A stretch of DNA of 64,000 nucleotides from NCBI GenBank assembly GCA_045837725.1, contig JBEWZL010000166.1:310001-374000 (forward strand), read 5' to 3'. Shown here one piece after another: positions 51,608-62,749 of this stretch; position 1 is the stretch's first letter, and each line of letters opens with the position of its first letter. The translations under genes were made by a program, and so were the position numbers. The notes beneath the pieces were generated by a model. The model saw only the letters and a program-made list of their open reading frames with translations. It did no database searches and was not told where the DNA came from. Origin of the DNA: Vermamoeba vermiformis (taxonomy: Eukaryota; Tubulinea; Echinamoebida).

Positions 51608-54212
51608 TTAGACAGAACCAGAGACGCTAGATGCCAAGATTTCGTGCTTGTCAAGCTTAATGGGGCAACCAGAAATAGGGAAACGTAAGCTCATTGGTGA
51701 GCTGCTGTCAGTCAGACACACCACCGCGACGACCGATCTTCGGGCCTTTTCAATCGCAAAATCGAATGTGCCAAACGGAGTTTCATAATCTGCGCAGATT
51801 CAAGTTGGTGAGTATTTGTCCTCGTGCTAATATGTTACGTTACTTACTGAATGGAATTCCTTGGGCATACACGAGATTTCCATCCGGAGTTTGTTCGATG
51901 GTGTCCGTACGATTGATATAGATGCTATGGTAAGACTTCTCTGCTTTGGAGGCGAGAATCACGTCTAAATGGAGGTGCAGATTTTTGAATACTTGTTGGC
52001 GGTTAAGTATCTCCTTTGTTCGCTTGATGTCCAGGCGAGAATGGATTCTGATTTTATAACGATTGTTTTCAACATCAACACTCGCATAGAATACTAAAAT
52101 CGGTCAGCAAAAAGTCAAATCAATTTTTGACTTACGTTTAGCAAGGAGTACTCGAGCAGCGGTGGTGAATCGAGCTTTAAACTTTTCCATGTAAGCCGTA
52201 GTGTCTTGTTCCATTGCACTGAGCATTTTTTTGTCGATAGTGTCAAGTGGAATGGTTTTACGTAACTCGGGCGAGAATCTTAAGTAGTCTGTAATGGATC
52301 CTGGTTGCGACAAATGCTGTTCCAATCGCTGGTCAATTGCTTTGGAGTCTGTGACCAAGTCGATCAAACGGTTTATCCAGTAGAAGATCGAAATTGACGA
52401 GTTGACTTGGGCTTCGAATCAAGCCGGTTCCAAGTGACACCAAGACGTCTGGCAGGGACCAAAGACGTGTCGCTTCTTGCAGGCCGATGTCTGCAGGGTT
52501 GTTGGCCTTGATTCCTCCGTCCACAAAGATGTCTTGGCCGTTGTTGATTGGGTTGAAGTACAACGGGGCCGCTGACGAAGCTGCTGCTGCAAAGTGCAAA
52601 GGAAAGCCAAAAACGTAAGCGTAAGAGTTTTTCTTATCACGTGTTGGCGTGTAAGAGACGAATAAGGCAGTTTTCTGTTTGCTCTCAAGTGATGACACTG
52701 CCGCCACTTTTGGAGCATTTGTCATTGCCAAATTTGCCAAGTTTGTGTCACCGAACTGTTTCTTTAATTCCTCAATCAGGGTCGTCTTCGAGTAGCGTGC
52801 GTTGCCACCAAGAGCGAAAATCTGTCGGAAAAAGTTGGAAGTGAAGACTTTGTTGATCAGCGCAGTGTACGAGTCAGCAATATCTTGCACCGATTTTCCA
52901 GATCCAATGGCAAGACTGATGATACCACCAACACTAGTGCCGATGATGTAGTCGAACAATTCATTTGTCCTTGAATCACGTAAGTATGCATTCTAGTGTC
53001 TTTATAACTGTTAGCTTACTGAGCGCCTGTGAGTTCTTCCAATTTTTTCAGCATCTGAATGAGCACGAGACCGCGAACACCACCGCCATCGAGAGACAGC
53101 ACTCTTGGTGCAGCGCCTGCGGGGACCTTGGCGTTGTCGTCTGTGCAGAAGGATTGGTAAGTTCAACTGCATACCAGCTACAATCGGATGCGCTTACCGA
53201 TGAACTTCACGTCTTTTTTGTGGTACGGGCAGTGAATCTTTGCGTGTCCCTTGACGCACTTGTCGCAAAAGTAGTGGCTGCAGTCGTACAACATAAGGAC
53301 GTGTTGTTCAAAATTTTCTTGCTTCTCCTTTGATGGCTTATACGGGGCCAGGCAGAGACCGCAGTTCTTCTCCCAGTACTTGTATTCAAGCTTGCCCGTC
53401 GGGAGTGAATTTGCAGCTTGCATGCGTAAGTTAAACAACTCTTTTGGTGACGCCTAATATGAGTTAGTAAAGCTTGCGTTGCGTTAGGTGATGCGTCACC
53501 GACCTTCAAAACGATTTCTAAATAAGCCAGGATAAATCGCCGCACTTCATGGGAGTCGTCGGTGACTTGAATATCGGCAGAGCTGTAAGTGAACGTTTTG
53601 ATTTTCTTGAACAAGAATCTTAGGATGCTCGTTTTCTTGGTTGGGTTCTCGTACGTATGACAAGCATGAACGTTTCGATCTTGCATGCAACATCCATCCT
53701 TGTCATAACGCTCGCAAGGTTGCAAGTCTTCAAAGTACGATAGGAGGTTGTCGAAGTAGCCACTGAATAAGACCTTTTGAACATTTTCTTTCTGTTTGGA
53801 ATCATTAGTAATGCGACACACGAGCTCAACGGATAAATCTTACTGTGACATCATCGAGATTGTGATCTTTTAAGTCTTCACTGATCGCCAAGCAGTACAT
53901 TTCGAGAGCGAGTTTTCTGGCGTTTTTGTATCGTTTGATTCTGCTCTGCACGTAGTCCTTTACCGTCTCTCCTGACGGCTCTGGCATTGACTTGAAGATT
54001 TCGTGAAATAGCTTCAAACTATTTTAAGATGTAAGAAACTAGTTGAGTATAATCTAGAGTGGCGCTTACGCTGCGTTTTTTTTCGTGGAATCGCTCGGAA
54101 CGTTGACCCGAAAAAAAATGTCGGAGATGTTTATGGGAAGATCGTTATTGAGAGCTTCGATGACACGCTCGGTGACACGTACCACATAATTGTGTTGTTT
54201 TTTGGGTTGGGT

Positions 54213-54260
<48 letters not shown>

Positions 54261-55468
54261 TTTGAAAAAAATTTTTTTTTTTGTTGAGGATTGGCAAAGT
54301 TCTGAATGATGATCAGGAACGGGAGATTTCGAGACTGTTGATTTTCGACGCTGTACAAAGCAAATTGTTGAATGCGAGTGATGTACTCTCTGTTGGCAAG
54401 AGCTTGTCGGTTAGTGAAGATGATGATGTTGCTGACAGCGTAGAACAGTTGCGGCAACTTCTTCGACACGTATTCGGTTCGTTTGACGTTGTACTCGTCG
54501 AACTTTTGCTGAGGAATAAGCAAGCTCTTCAGCTTTTGCTTGATCCTGTGCACAAATTTCAACGGAAGTCGGCCGTCAGCACCTTCACCGTCCAACAACA
54601 CTACTTTTTGCGAGTTCACGATGCCGTTATATTGATTGACGTTTCCCGTTGTAGGATGCTCCTGGGATGGCGCGGCAGTTGAAGGACCTCTGCGATAGTT
54701 TTGTTAAATATTCCGTTACGAGAATTTAATTTTGTGATCTTACGATTGTAGCAGTACTCGCTCATTGAAGTCCATTAATTCCGTTAAGAAATGACTCTTT
54801 CCGCATTGTGTAGGACCCACAAAGCTGATTCTAGGCAGGTAGCTTGACCGACTGGCTTCTTTTTTGTAAGTTGGCCAATTCTTTTGGGACAAGACGAGAT
54901 GCGGTTGATCTGCAATCTCTGGCACACGAATCACTTCATTCTAACGAAGCAAAATTAGAATTGAAGCATTTTTTAGTGTCAGACTTACAGGTTCCTCTTC
55001 TTCAAGGTTTTCCACTTGCGTGTTGATGTTCACAGGCTTGGCTGGCGAGTCCTTTTTCAAGTTTTCCAGGCACGTCCACAACTTACGCTTTACGTTCAAT
55101 AGTTTGATTCCCAAATGAGTGCCAAGGTCATCATACGTCAAGGCAAACAGTCCACGACCGTTAATTGATTGAGAAGCAAAGATTTTTGTCACATCTGAGC
55201 TGATGCCGTTTTTTTCCAGCCATTGAGAAACCTCTTCAGAGGACCAATTGTATGGGTTGGCTCTGCGGTTCTGAAATTCAGTTCTTTTTTCAACGAATAC
55301 CTTCCAATTAGGGTGCGAGGGAGATAAGTTGAGAACATTGGCTACATCCACGTCCGGCAGCTCGAACAGTTCGTTAGGAGATGCAATTCCGTTTTCGTTG
55401 AGGACTTCTATGGGAATACCGCATGCTTTAGCAATAGCTTCTAACTCTGAAAGATCGTAAGCTTCCAT
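51608..55468 (-). CDS. SAM - P-loop GTPase - RING-like - patatin phospholipase protein
   Basis: Starts at 55468 ([19 protein letters not shown]) and stops at 51608-51610. Domains in order: a helical N-terminus; a SAM domain ([19 protein letters not shown]...[13 protein letters not shown]); a P-loop domain ([15 protein letters not shown], switch-like [19 protein letters not shown]); a Cys/His segment CGLCLAPY...[13 protein letters not shown]...CPYH resembling a RING; then a patatin-type phospholipase with [10 protein letters not shown], the nucleophile motif GTSVGG and DGG. A C-terminal beta-rich tail ([15 protein letters not shown]..., ending SSVSGSV) is unassigned. Lipase residues are intact. 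The GTPase region is crossed by a 46-T homopolymer (54214-54259), after which the frame shifts. A one-base offset also lies near 52390. The layout, sensor/NTPase plus lipase effector, recalls immune NTPase-patatin proteins (inference). Confidence 0.75.
54214..54259. repeat. 46-nt poly-T homopolymer inside coding sequence
   Basis: An uninterrupted run of T (A on the coding strand), followed by a second A7/T11 cluster at 54265-54282, lies between FANPQQKK and [12 protein letters not shown]. As read it would encode about 15 lysines. The downstream frame does not match the upstream one, so its length is probably wrong, or the tract is intronic. Confidence 0.8.
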
Positions 55469-55945
55469 GGTAATGAGTGGAAGAACAAATGATGAATGAA
55501 GTAAATTGAATTGAAACCGCTATTCTTTTATTGTCTTGAGTCAAACTTAGTCAAATCAGCACGCTACTCGGTGAATTTAGCTCCTTATTTGGTTATGTTA
55601 CACAGAAAAAAGAATTGAAGTTGGAGCGGAGATTCACCGCTTGCTGTATTCAATCAAATATTTGAATCATGCTAAACTCAGTGTATTCAAATATGACAAT
55701 AATACGGTCTCGTTGGACGGATAGATCATATTAACCCCGGATCTTAGTCTATCCAAAAAATTGTTCCGTTCCAGATCGGTGACAGTTTGAAGGATTTATT
55801 AATGTAGTAATTGTACAAGGTTGATAGATAAGTTAAGAACCGTTATCATGCAATAATATCGGCTCATTATTAATTAATATAATACAACATAATTCTCTTT
55901 TTTTTTTCTTAGAAGGAGCATTATTCGTATGTACTAAAAAGTGTT
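55469..55945. other. Upstream region of the SAM-GTPase-RING-patatin gene
   Basis: AT-rich intergenic sequence with short palindromes such as CAAATATTTG near 55658. No gene seen. Confidence 0.4.
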
Positions 55946-58509
55946 CTATTTGTCAATCATAGCCGTAGAAAATTTAGCTTTTCTTTCGGGCGTTGAATTG
56001 ACGTGCTTTTTGTACAGCGAGAAGATCTCTTTGCTTTCTTGCCACGCATCCAGATTGAACGTGATTGGGCCTCCAGATTGCAGGACTGTCGTTAGCAGAT
56101 CACTAGCACCCTATTAATAATAAATATAATTAATAATAGGCTCGGTCTTAAAGTTACGGTTTAAATTTTCAGATGCCGATCGAAAAATGAATTTCGATCA
56201 AATACGATCTAATATGTTAGTAAATATATAATAGGTATTCTTACTTGTAGCAGATCATCATCGACTTTATCTTGTTTGAGTTCATTCAACAGATCTCCGT
56301 GTTCGATGCACTCGAAAGCGGTGTAATCGGTCATAACGCTGCACAATATCATTAGCGACTATACTAGTCATATTTATATATGATGATGACGTACTCGTTG
56401 TTGTATCCGCGGACTAGCAGCCAGTGCTTGAATGGTTTAGGCAGCTGAGCAAAGTTCGCGACAAGTAGGGCCACCTAACGGATCAAAAATTTTAATTTCA
56501 AGACTCTCACTAATACTAATAGATATATCTATAATAATAATTATAATACTAATGAATATAAGATCGTAAATATTAAATTAAAGAAAAATTCAATGCGAGA
56601 CCAATTATTAATAAAATTTTTTGATTGCTGGTGTTATTCAAAAAATCGTTAATATGTATTAATCGAACGATATAAAAATCGTTATTATACGAGTATTATT
56701 AATGAAAATTTGCAATAAGAGTGCTATTGTAGTAATTATAAGGTACCTTAATAGCCATAATGCGTCCCCAGCCCGTGACAGCAATAGACATGTCCCACAG
56801 TTCCGGCAGTGGTTCTTGAATGTTCGAGTACAAAAAGCGACAGCTAAATATAGTAAAAAACGACATTAGACGTCTAAAGTATTGCAAAAATTAACGCAAA
56901 GATTCCACGGAACAAAATTGAACGTTGCAAAAAAATATCGTTAAAAATTACACCAAGATCGAGATTAAAAGGATTAAATTTCCAAATATGGTAATATTAG
57001 CGGAGTGCGTACCTATACCAAGTAAATTCTTCGCATCGACCGAGATCCATGACCATATCAATCAAGTCATCGCGGTACGTGGTCGGAATATTGTTCAATA
57101 GGCCAAGCAACATTAATCCGAGCTTGACTGGTGTTTTGTGCGCGGATTTAAAGGCTAAATATGGAAAAGACCGTTAGTGATATTGACCTCTAGTCATTGC
57201 AAGAAATTTTTGCCAAAATTGGATTAATTAATATTATATTAAATGGCGCAAAATGCATTATTTAGATAATAAGCAATATATTTTCAATATTTTAACTATT
57301 TTTAAGGCTGAAATTAATTTTTAAAAATTATTGGCGGTTCTCCCACAATGTGGAACGATTTTTTCAGCCATAAAACTAGTAATTAACGAGCATTATTATA
57401 TATAGATGCGTACCTAATGTGCAAGCCAATTTCGCGTAAATTTTAAGGCCATTTGCATCGAGTTTTTGAACCCAAGGCAATAAATCAGTAATAAATTTGA
57501 AAATCCATCCAATCACTGGCATCGTCCATTGAACTGTTTTGCCGCTATAATTATAATAGTATATTAATATTAGACCATAAATGCGCGTTAAATCGTCGAG
57601 GGAACAATTAACGAACAATTTTAAATTATTTTTGAATTTTTGACGGCTAGATCTCGCACCAATAACCAAAGATCTATCAGCATGGTATTATATAGAGCCA
57701 TATTATTAATTTTGATATTGAATAAAATGGCCAAAATAATTTACAAAAATCTTCGTTTCAATAAAAAACTGGATCTAGCCCAAGTACTCTTAGCCGAAAA
57801 ATAATCTTATAATTATTATATATTACGTACTCTGCTAATTTAAGAGGCTCAGATAAGCCGCTAGTTAATAAATTGTATAGTGCTTCGAGATTGCCATCTT
57901 GTTTTGAAACAAATTCCTTCACTTGAGATTCTACTTTGGTTGAAATTGCTGCTACTTTATTCTCTTCTTTAGCACCATGGAACCTATATTCATATAAGAC
58001 ATTAAGTGGATGCCTGGGAGGTGAGTTTGCAATCCGATCGAACAAAAATAATTTTCGTTAGTGAGCTCGAAATTTGATCGTTACGCATATAATCGATATT
58101 ATTAGCGTATGTTTTCATTATAATAATTATTATTTGATTTAATTAGGCCGATTAAAATTAAAAATTAATTTTTTTCTACCAGTAATTGCCATCTTCAGCA
58201 CCAGGTGCATATTTAATGTCTTGTCCTTTGCTTTCGTCGTCTTCTAATGCGGGTATTTCGATATGATAATTTTCATTGATATAGCTTTGAACTGCAGCTG
58301 CATCTGCATCTGATAATTTACCTCCAATAAGCTACGAAGCAAATATGATTAATAATTAGATCTTTATCGCTATAATATAATACAACACGCACTTTTTGTA
58401 ATAATTGATATGCTGCGATTTTAGGACGCTTTCCTTCAAGTGATTTTTGAACCGCATCGAGGATGGGCTGTTTGTTTTTTACAATCGACGAGATATCAAA
58501 GAACTCCAT
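55946..58509 (-). CDS. Unknown helical protein with many introns
   Basis: At least eight small exons from the ATG at 58507-58509 (MEFFDISSIVKNKQPILDAV) to the stop at 55946-55948. Long introns (up to about 380 nt) are AT-rich. The protein is helical throughout: IAAYQLLQKLIGGKLSDADAAAV, HPLNVLYEYRFHG, WTMPVIGWIFKFITDLLPWV, ELWDMSIAVTGWGRIMAIK and YTAFECIEHGDLLNELKQ are typical stretches. There are no catalytic motifs, signal peptide or clear membrane spans; WTMPVIGWIFKFITDLLPW is amphipathic rather than transmembrane. I do not recognise the family. The exon set is supported by donor/acceptor pairs and continuous helical content, not by homology. Confidence 0.55.
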
Positions 58510-58833
58510 TCGATAAATATACCTCTATAGTTGTTATCGAATAGAATCAAACGCGATAACTCCGACACGCCAAAAACGATTAATTAAAATTTTATGGCGC
58601 TGAGATTGCCGCCAGATTTTTTGAACATTTGAGCCTGAGTGGCTGTAAATAAGTTTGAAAGACATAGACCTAGGCTCAAGAGCTGTACATTCGGAGCCTC
58701 CGACCTTTTCTTTGCGGGTCGGAGGAAGACTGCTCGGGACTCTCTCTTACTTCGTAATGGATTAATTACTTCGCTCTTCAAAGGGACCTTTTGAGATAAG
58801 ACATTGAATAGGATACTCTTACGAATAGTACCT
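58510..58833. other. Spacer with hairpin
   Basis: Contains a minus-strand open frame (58584-58781) that could be the last exon of the small secreted ORF. A GC-rich hairpin has stem CCTCCGACC (58697-58705) pairing with GGTCGGAGG (58717-58725), 9 bp with an 11-nt loop. Confidence 0.35.
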
Positions 58834-59082
58834 CTAGGGATCGATGCTCGACAAACCGTTAGGGTCTAACCAAAGAATTTTTCCGAGCATCTCCAATTGG
58901 ATCTGCTGTACGAGCGATTTGAAACGACCAAAGGGCAAGGGACTGTATGTGTACTTGTCTGGTAGGATTGTGAGTTTGAATCCCCGCGTTCCTCGGAACA
59001 TTCTCGGAGATAAACAGCCAGGCGAAGCCAAACAAATAAATATTCCGACCAACAACGAACACAACAGCAATACATTCGTCAT
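58834..59082 (-). CDS. Small secreted protein, hypothetical
   Basis: An 82-codon frame starting MTNVLLLCSLLVGIFICLASPG, a textbook signal peptide with cleavage expected near ASPG. A basic and hydrophobic mature part of about 60 residues follows (RMFRGTRGFKLTILPDKYTYSP...). No domain recognised. A splice to the open frame at 58584-58781 (FLRPAKKRSEAPNVQLL) is possible through a gtactatt donor, but the stop just before it makes this uncertain. It sits 191 bp upstream of the divergent histidine kinase. Confidence 0.4.
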   Translation of the reverse strand: MTNVLLLCSLLVGIFICLASPGCLSPRMFRGTRGFKLTILPDKYTYSPLPFGRFKSLVQQIQLEMLGKILWLDPNGLSSIDP

Positions 59083-59273
59083 AATGAATACTTATTATAA
59101 TTAAATATATACTTGGTCTTGTAAAGCTGAAGATTGTATTTGCAAGTTCAATATCACGAGACCGATCGAGTAAGTGAACTCTGCTCTCGCTCGAAAATAA
59201 CTCAAATTAATCCAATAATTAATAAAATATTATAAGCGTATAATTTTAATTATAATTTTTTAATTAACAGACG

Positions 59274-62200
59274 ATGTCGAATACGAGCCCCATTAATCCA
59301 ACCAAATTAATTGAGCGCGGGCTTTCTGTCGCCGTCAAGGCATGGATATTAGTACCAGTATTAGTCAGGTAAATTCATATATTAATTTTTCAAACCGCGG
59401 TTGGATCCGATCCATTTTTTTTAATTCAATCCGTTCACAACTAATTTTTGCAATGATTTTACGGGCAATAATATAGAATTAATGTTACTATAATATATTA
59501 ACTAACTATTTTTGTTGATTTAGCCTTGCAACGACTCTGCTGGTCATTTTTACGGATCCCGATTACTCGCTACTCAAAGCAATACCGCAGATAATAATGA
59601 TGTTCTGCTTATGGGGCTTATGCTCAAAGTTATTTAAAGCCGATCAAAAGTTCTTGTGGATCTTGGTCAACTACGTAACCATGGCGATCAGGTTCGTACA
59701 ACAAAAAAAACCCCTTGATTAGGAATTTAACAAATATATTTGGTATTATCGTTACATTTTTTATTGTTTCGTAATAATAACGAGTGTATTAACGTACTCG
59801 GTACGGATGCAAAGTTTAATCGCCAAATAAGGCAATATTTTTGAAAACGGTTCTAAAGCGGTCAGTTAATTCCAAATTTTATTCTAGAATTTATCTCAAT
59901 AGAGGAAGTCGCTTCGTATTCTTAGTGCCAGTTATTCCGTTCAATTTGCTGGCCTACTCTTGGGGCTTCATGTCGTGGGCTCATTTTTTCCTAACCATGT
60001 CAATGCCTTTTTTGTGCGCAGCTATTCATGAATGGTACGTAACACTAATTTTATATTACATTCCAAATATGGCATTCTTTTTCGAGCGATTAAAACATAA
60101 TTTTTTAAAAATTAAAATTCAACTGCGAAGGTGCTACTTTGCAACAATTTTATACGGTTAGGTTAAATATTATATTACTGCCCTAATAACTATAATACGT
60201 TAATATAGGACCCACCCACATCCGATTAGTATCGAAGTGTTGGTTTGCTTGTTGATTTTTGAGGCGTTTTATTACTTGTTTGGATGGACCTTGGAGATGT
60301 ATTCGATTCAGCTCGAACAGTCTAACAAAGCACGTGATCAGTTTTTAGCGAGTGTATCGCACGAGATTAGGACACCTATGGTACGTTCTGCCAATATTGG
60401 CCTTAATACTTCGGGTGACACGTGTCAACCATAATGTCAAAAATGATTGCTGATCTGACTAACAATTCTCAGAACGGAATTATTGGCATGTCGTCGCTAT
60501 TGGCCGATTCAGAACTAGAGCCATATCAAAGACTATACGTCAAGAACATTCAAGCCTGTTCGAAAACATTGCTGGATCTGATCAACGATGTCTTGCTCAT
60601 TTCACGCATAGTAGCTAACAAGGCGATCAATCTCGAAATTAATCCGTTCAAAGTACCAGATATCATTTACAATATCAACACGATGCTTGGTAAGTCATCT
60701 GGATCTGCTATTTCCTTATAAGGCAATTTCCTAATCTTGCCGTAGAAATCCAAGCGGAGACGCAGGGAGTTGAAATTGGATTTATTATTGATCCACGAGT
60801 GATTGAAAGTGAAGTATTAAGTGATCCTAGTCGCCTGAAACAAGTCTTGATTAATCTCGTCCACAACGCCATCAAATTCACGACCGACGGATTTATTCTG
60901 GTGACAGTTTACCTCACGAAAAAATCATACAGAACGAAGGACGGGTCCAAGTAAGTATTACCATAAATGGAAATATTCGTTGTTAATGTCTTCTCATAGG
61001 CGGAATTTCTCGTTGGTGTTCAGGATTGAAGACAATGGCATTGGCATACCTGCGGATAAACTACCCAAACTCTTTGAGCCATTTTTCCAAGTCAAACCAA
61101 CGAATTCACCGCTGCAAGGCACAGGCCTAGGTCTATCAATTAGCAAACTATGGTATGTGTAGGCTTTATTCTTGTCGTTACATCGATGCGTGAAAAAATG
61201 AGTGACACGTGTCATACGCAAAAATCCGTTATCGATTTTTTTCAGTTAACGACGGTGAAAAAATGACACGTGTCACACAATGATCCGGATCAGATGTCGA
61301 CAAATGACAAGTGTCATCAGCGGGTCATAACGCTGCGCGCTGTCGTATTCAGTGACACGTGTCAAAGTTATTAATCAAGATTTCCTTTTTAGGATTGACA
61401 AGATGGAAGGAGCGATTGACGTGCAAAGTAGCGTCAACAAAGGCACGGTGTTCACGGTCTCAATTCCGTTTAATAGTCTCGACGAGAACAACACGAACAT
61501 TATGAACGAAGGAGGAAACAGCGCGTTGTTCATGAAAAGATTGCGCGCCAGTGAAAAGAAGATCTTAGTATTGCAAAAATTCGATACGTTGCAGTACAAA
61601 ATATTGCGCGAATTGTTGGACAAGGACAACGAGATCGGATTCGTCGAAAAAATCAATTTGCAGACACTAGAAAAGACCACGCTGAAACAACAGATCCAAA
61701 AGGGTTCATTTACATTTTTGGACAACGAATCATTGATTTTACGCGAGCTTAAAAATCACGAGACCAAATACGATTTGATCATTTTGGACTACGAAAGTAT
61801 CTCGACACCATTCGAAGAATTCATGAAAGAATTGAACACTACTAAGCCAATTATACTCATCTCGAGCCTCATGCATTCAGGCAAAATAGGATCAAGCCAT
61901 ATAACCAGATTGAATAAGCCATTGTTGTTGCACGATCTGCTCGACAAGATCAGCGAGCAGTTGGATCTCGGTGTCGAATCAAGAGCGAGGTCCAAAACGA
62001 CATCTATTGATAGTATAATGCCTATTATTATTGTCGATCCTAATGTCGGTGAAGCGCCGAAGATTTTGGTCGCGGAAGACAACGAAGTCAATCAACTTGT
62101 CATCGATAAATTGCTGGCCAAAATAGGATTCAAGGCCGAAATCACTAATAATGGACAAGAAGCCGTCGAGGCTTATAAGAAAGACACCTCAATCTTATAC

Positions 62201-62634
62201 GTAAGTGTTTTGCTATCGTATGGCCAATCCTTGAAAATGACAACCAAGACGGATCCATTTTTTTATTTATTTCAGAAAATTAACAATATACTAACTTTAT
62301 GAATATATAGAATAGTACTTATGGATATTCAAATGCCAGTATTGTCAGGCTACGAGGTATGAAAGCCCAAATATTTGCGCGATCCGGATCTGATCCACGT
62401 AACTTTTAGGCTACGCAACAAATGCGCGAATATGAAAAACAACAAGGTCTAGAGAAAATTCCAATTATAGCACTATCAGCGGGAGTATTCAACGATGATC
62501 GAGAACGGTGCGTTGAATGTGGCATGAACGATTTCTTGGCCAAGCCCGTGCTCAAGCCAGACTTGGAGAAGTTATTGAAGAAGTATATTAAGGACGATAG
62601 TATTAAGGCTAACGAAAAGGCTAAAATATTGTGA
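59274..62634 (+). CDS. Membrane hybrid sensor histidine kinase
   Basis: About ten exons from MSNTSPINPTKLIERGLSV to the stop at 62632-62634. The N-terminus has about five or six hydrophobic segments (AWILVPVLVSLATTLLVIF, IIMMFCLWGLCSKLF, FVFLVPVIPFNLLAYSWGF, FFLTMSMPFLCAAIHEW, VLVCLLIFEAFYYLFGW), forming a membrane sensor without a large external loop. Then come the HisKA box SVSHEIRTPMNGIIGMSSLL with the phospho-acceptor His, and the HATPase with LVHNAIKFT (N box), DNGIGIP (G1) and GTGLGLSISK (G2). A divergent middle segment follows. The receiver domain has KILVAEDNEVNQLV, the phospho-acceptor Asp in LMDIQMPVLSGYEA, ALSAG and the Lys of FLAKPV. Phosphorelay residues are intact, so it should feed a histidine phosphotransferase. 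The 240-nt intron at 61153-61392 carries three perfect TGACACGTGTCA palindromes and one variant. Confidence 0.93.
61203..61364. repeat. Cluster of TGACACGTGTCA palindromes in histidine kinase intron
   Basis: Perfect copies are at 61203-61214, 61264-61275 and 61353-61364, and a variant TGACAAGTGTCA at 61305-61316, all within the intron 61153-61392. The core CACGTG is an E-box/G-box. Another perfect copy lies in an earlier intron of the same gene at 60416-60427. Confidence 0.9.
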
Positions 62635-62749
62635 GTTATTTTGTATTACTAGACCAAAATATGTAAATAGTCAAAAATGCGAATATTTGGATCCGGATCT
62701 CGTGACATGCCACGTAAGATTAACTAAGCTTTTTATATACCGTGCATTG

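Noticed and set aside
54214-54282. Poly-T tract as the tail of a retroposed element
   Set aside because: Coding sequence of the same protein continues on both sides, and there is no target-site duplication or element body.
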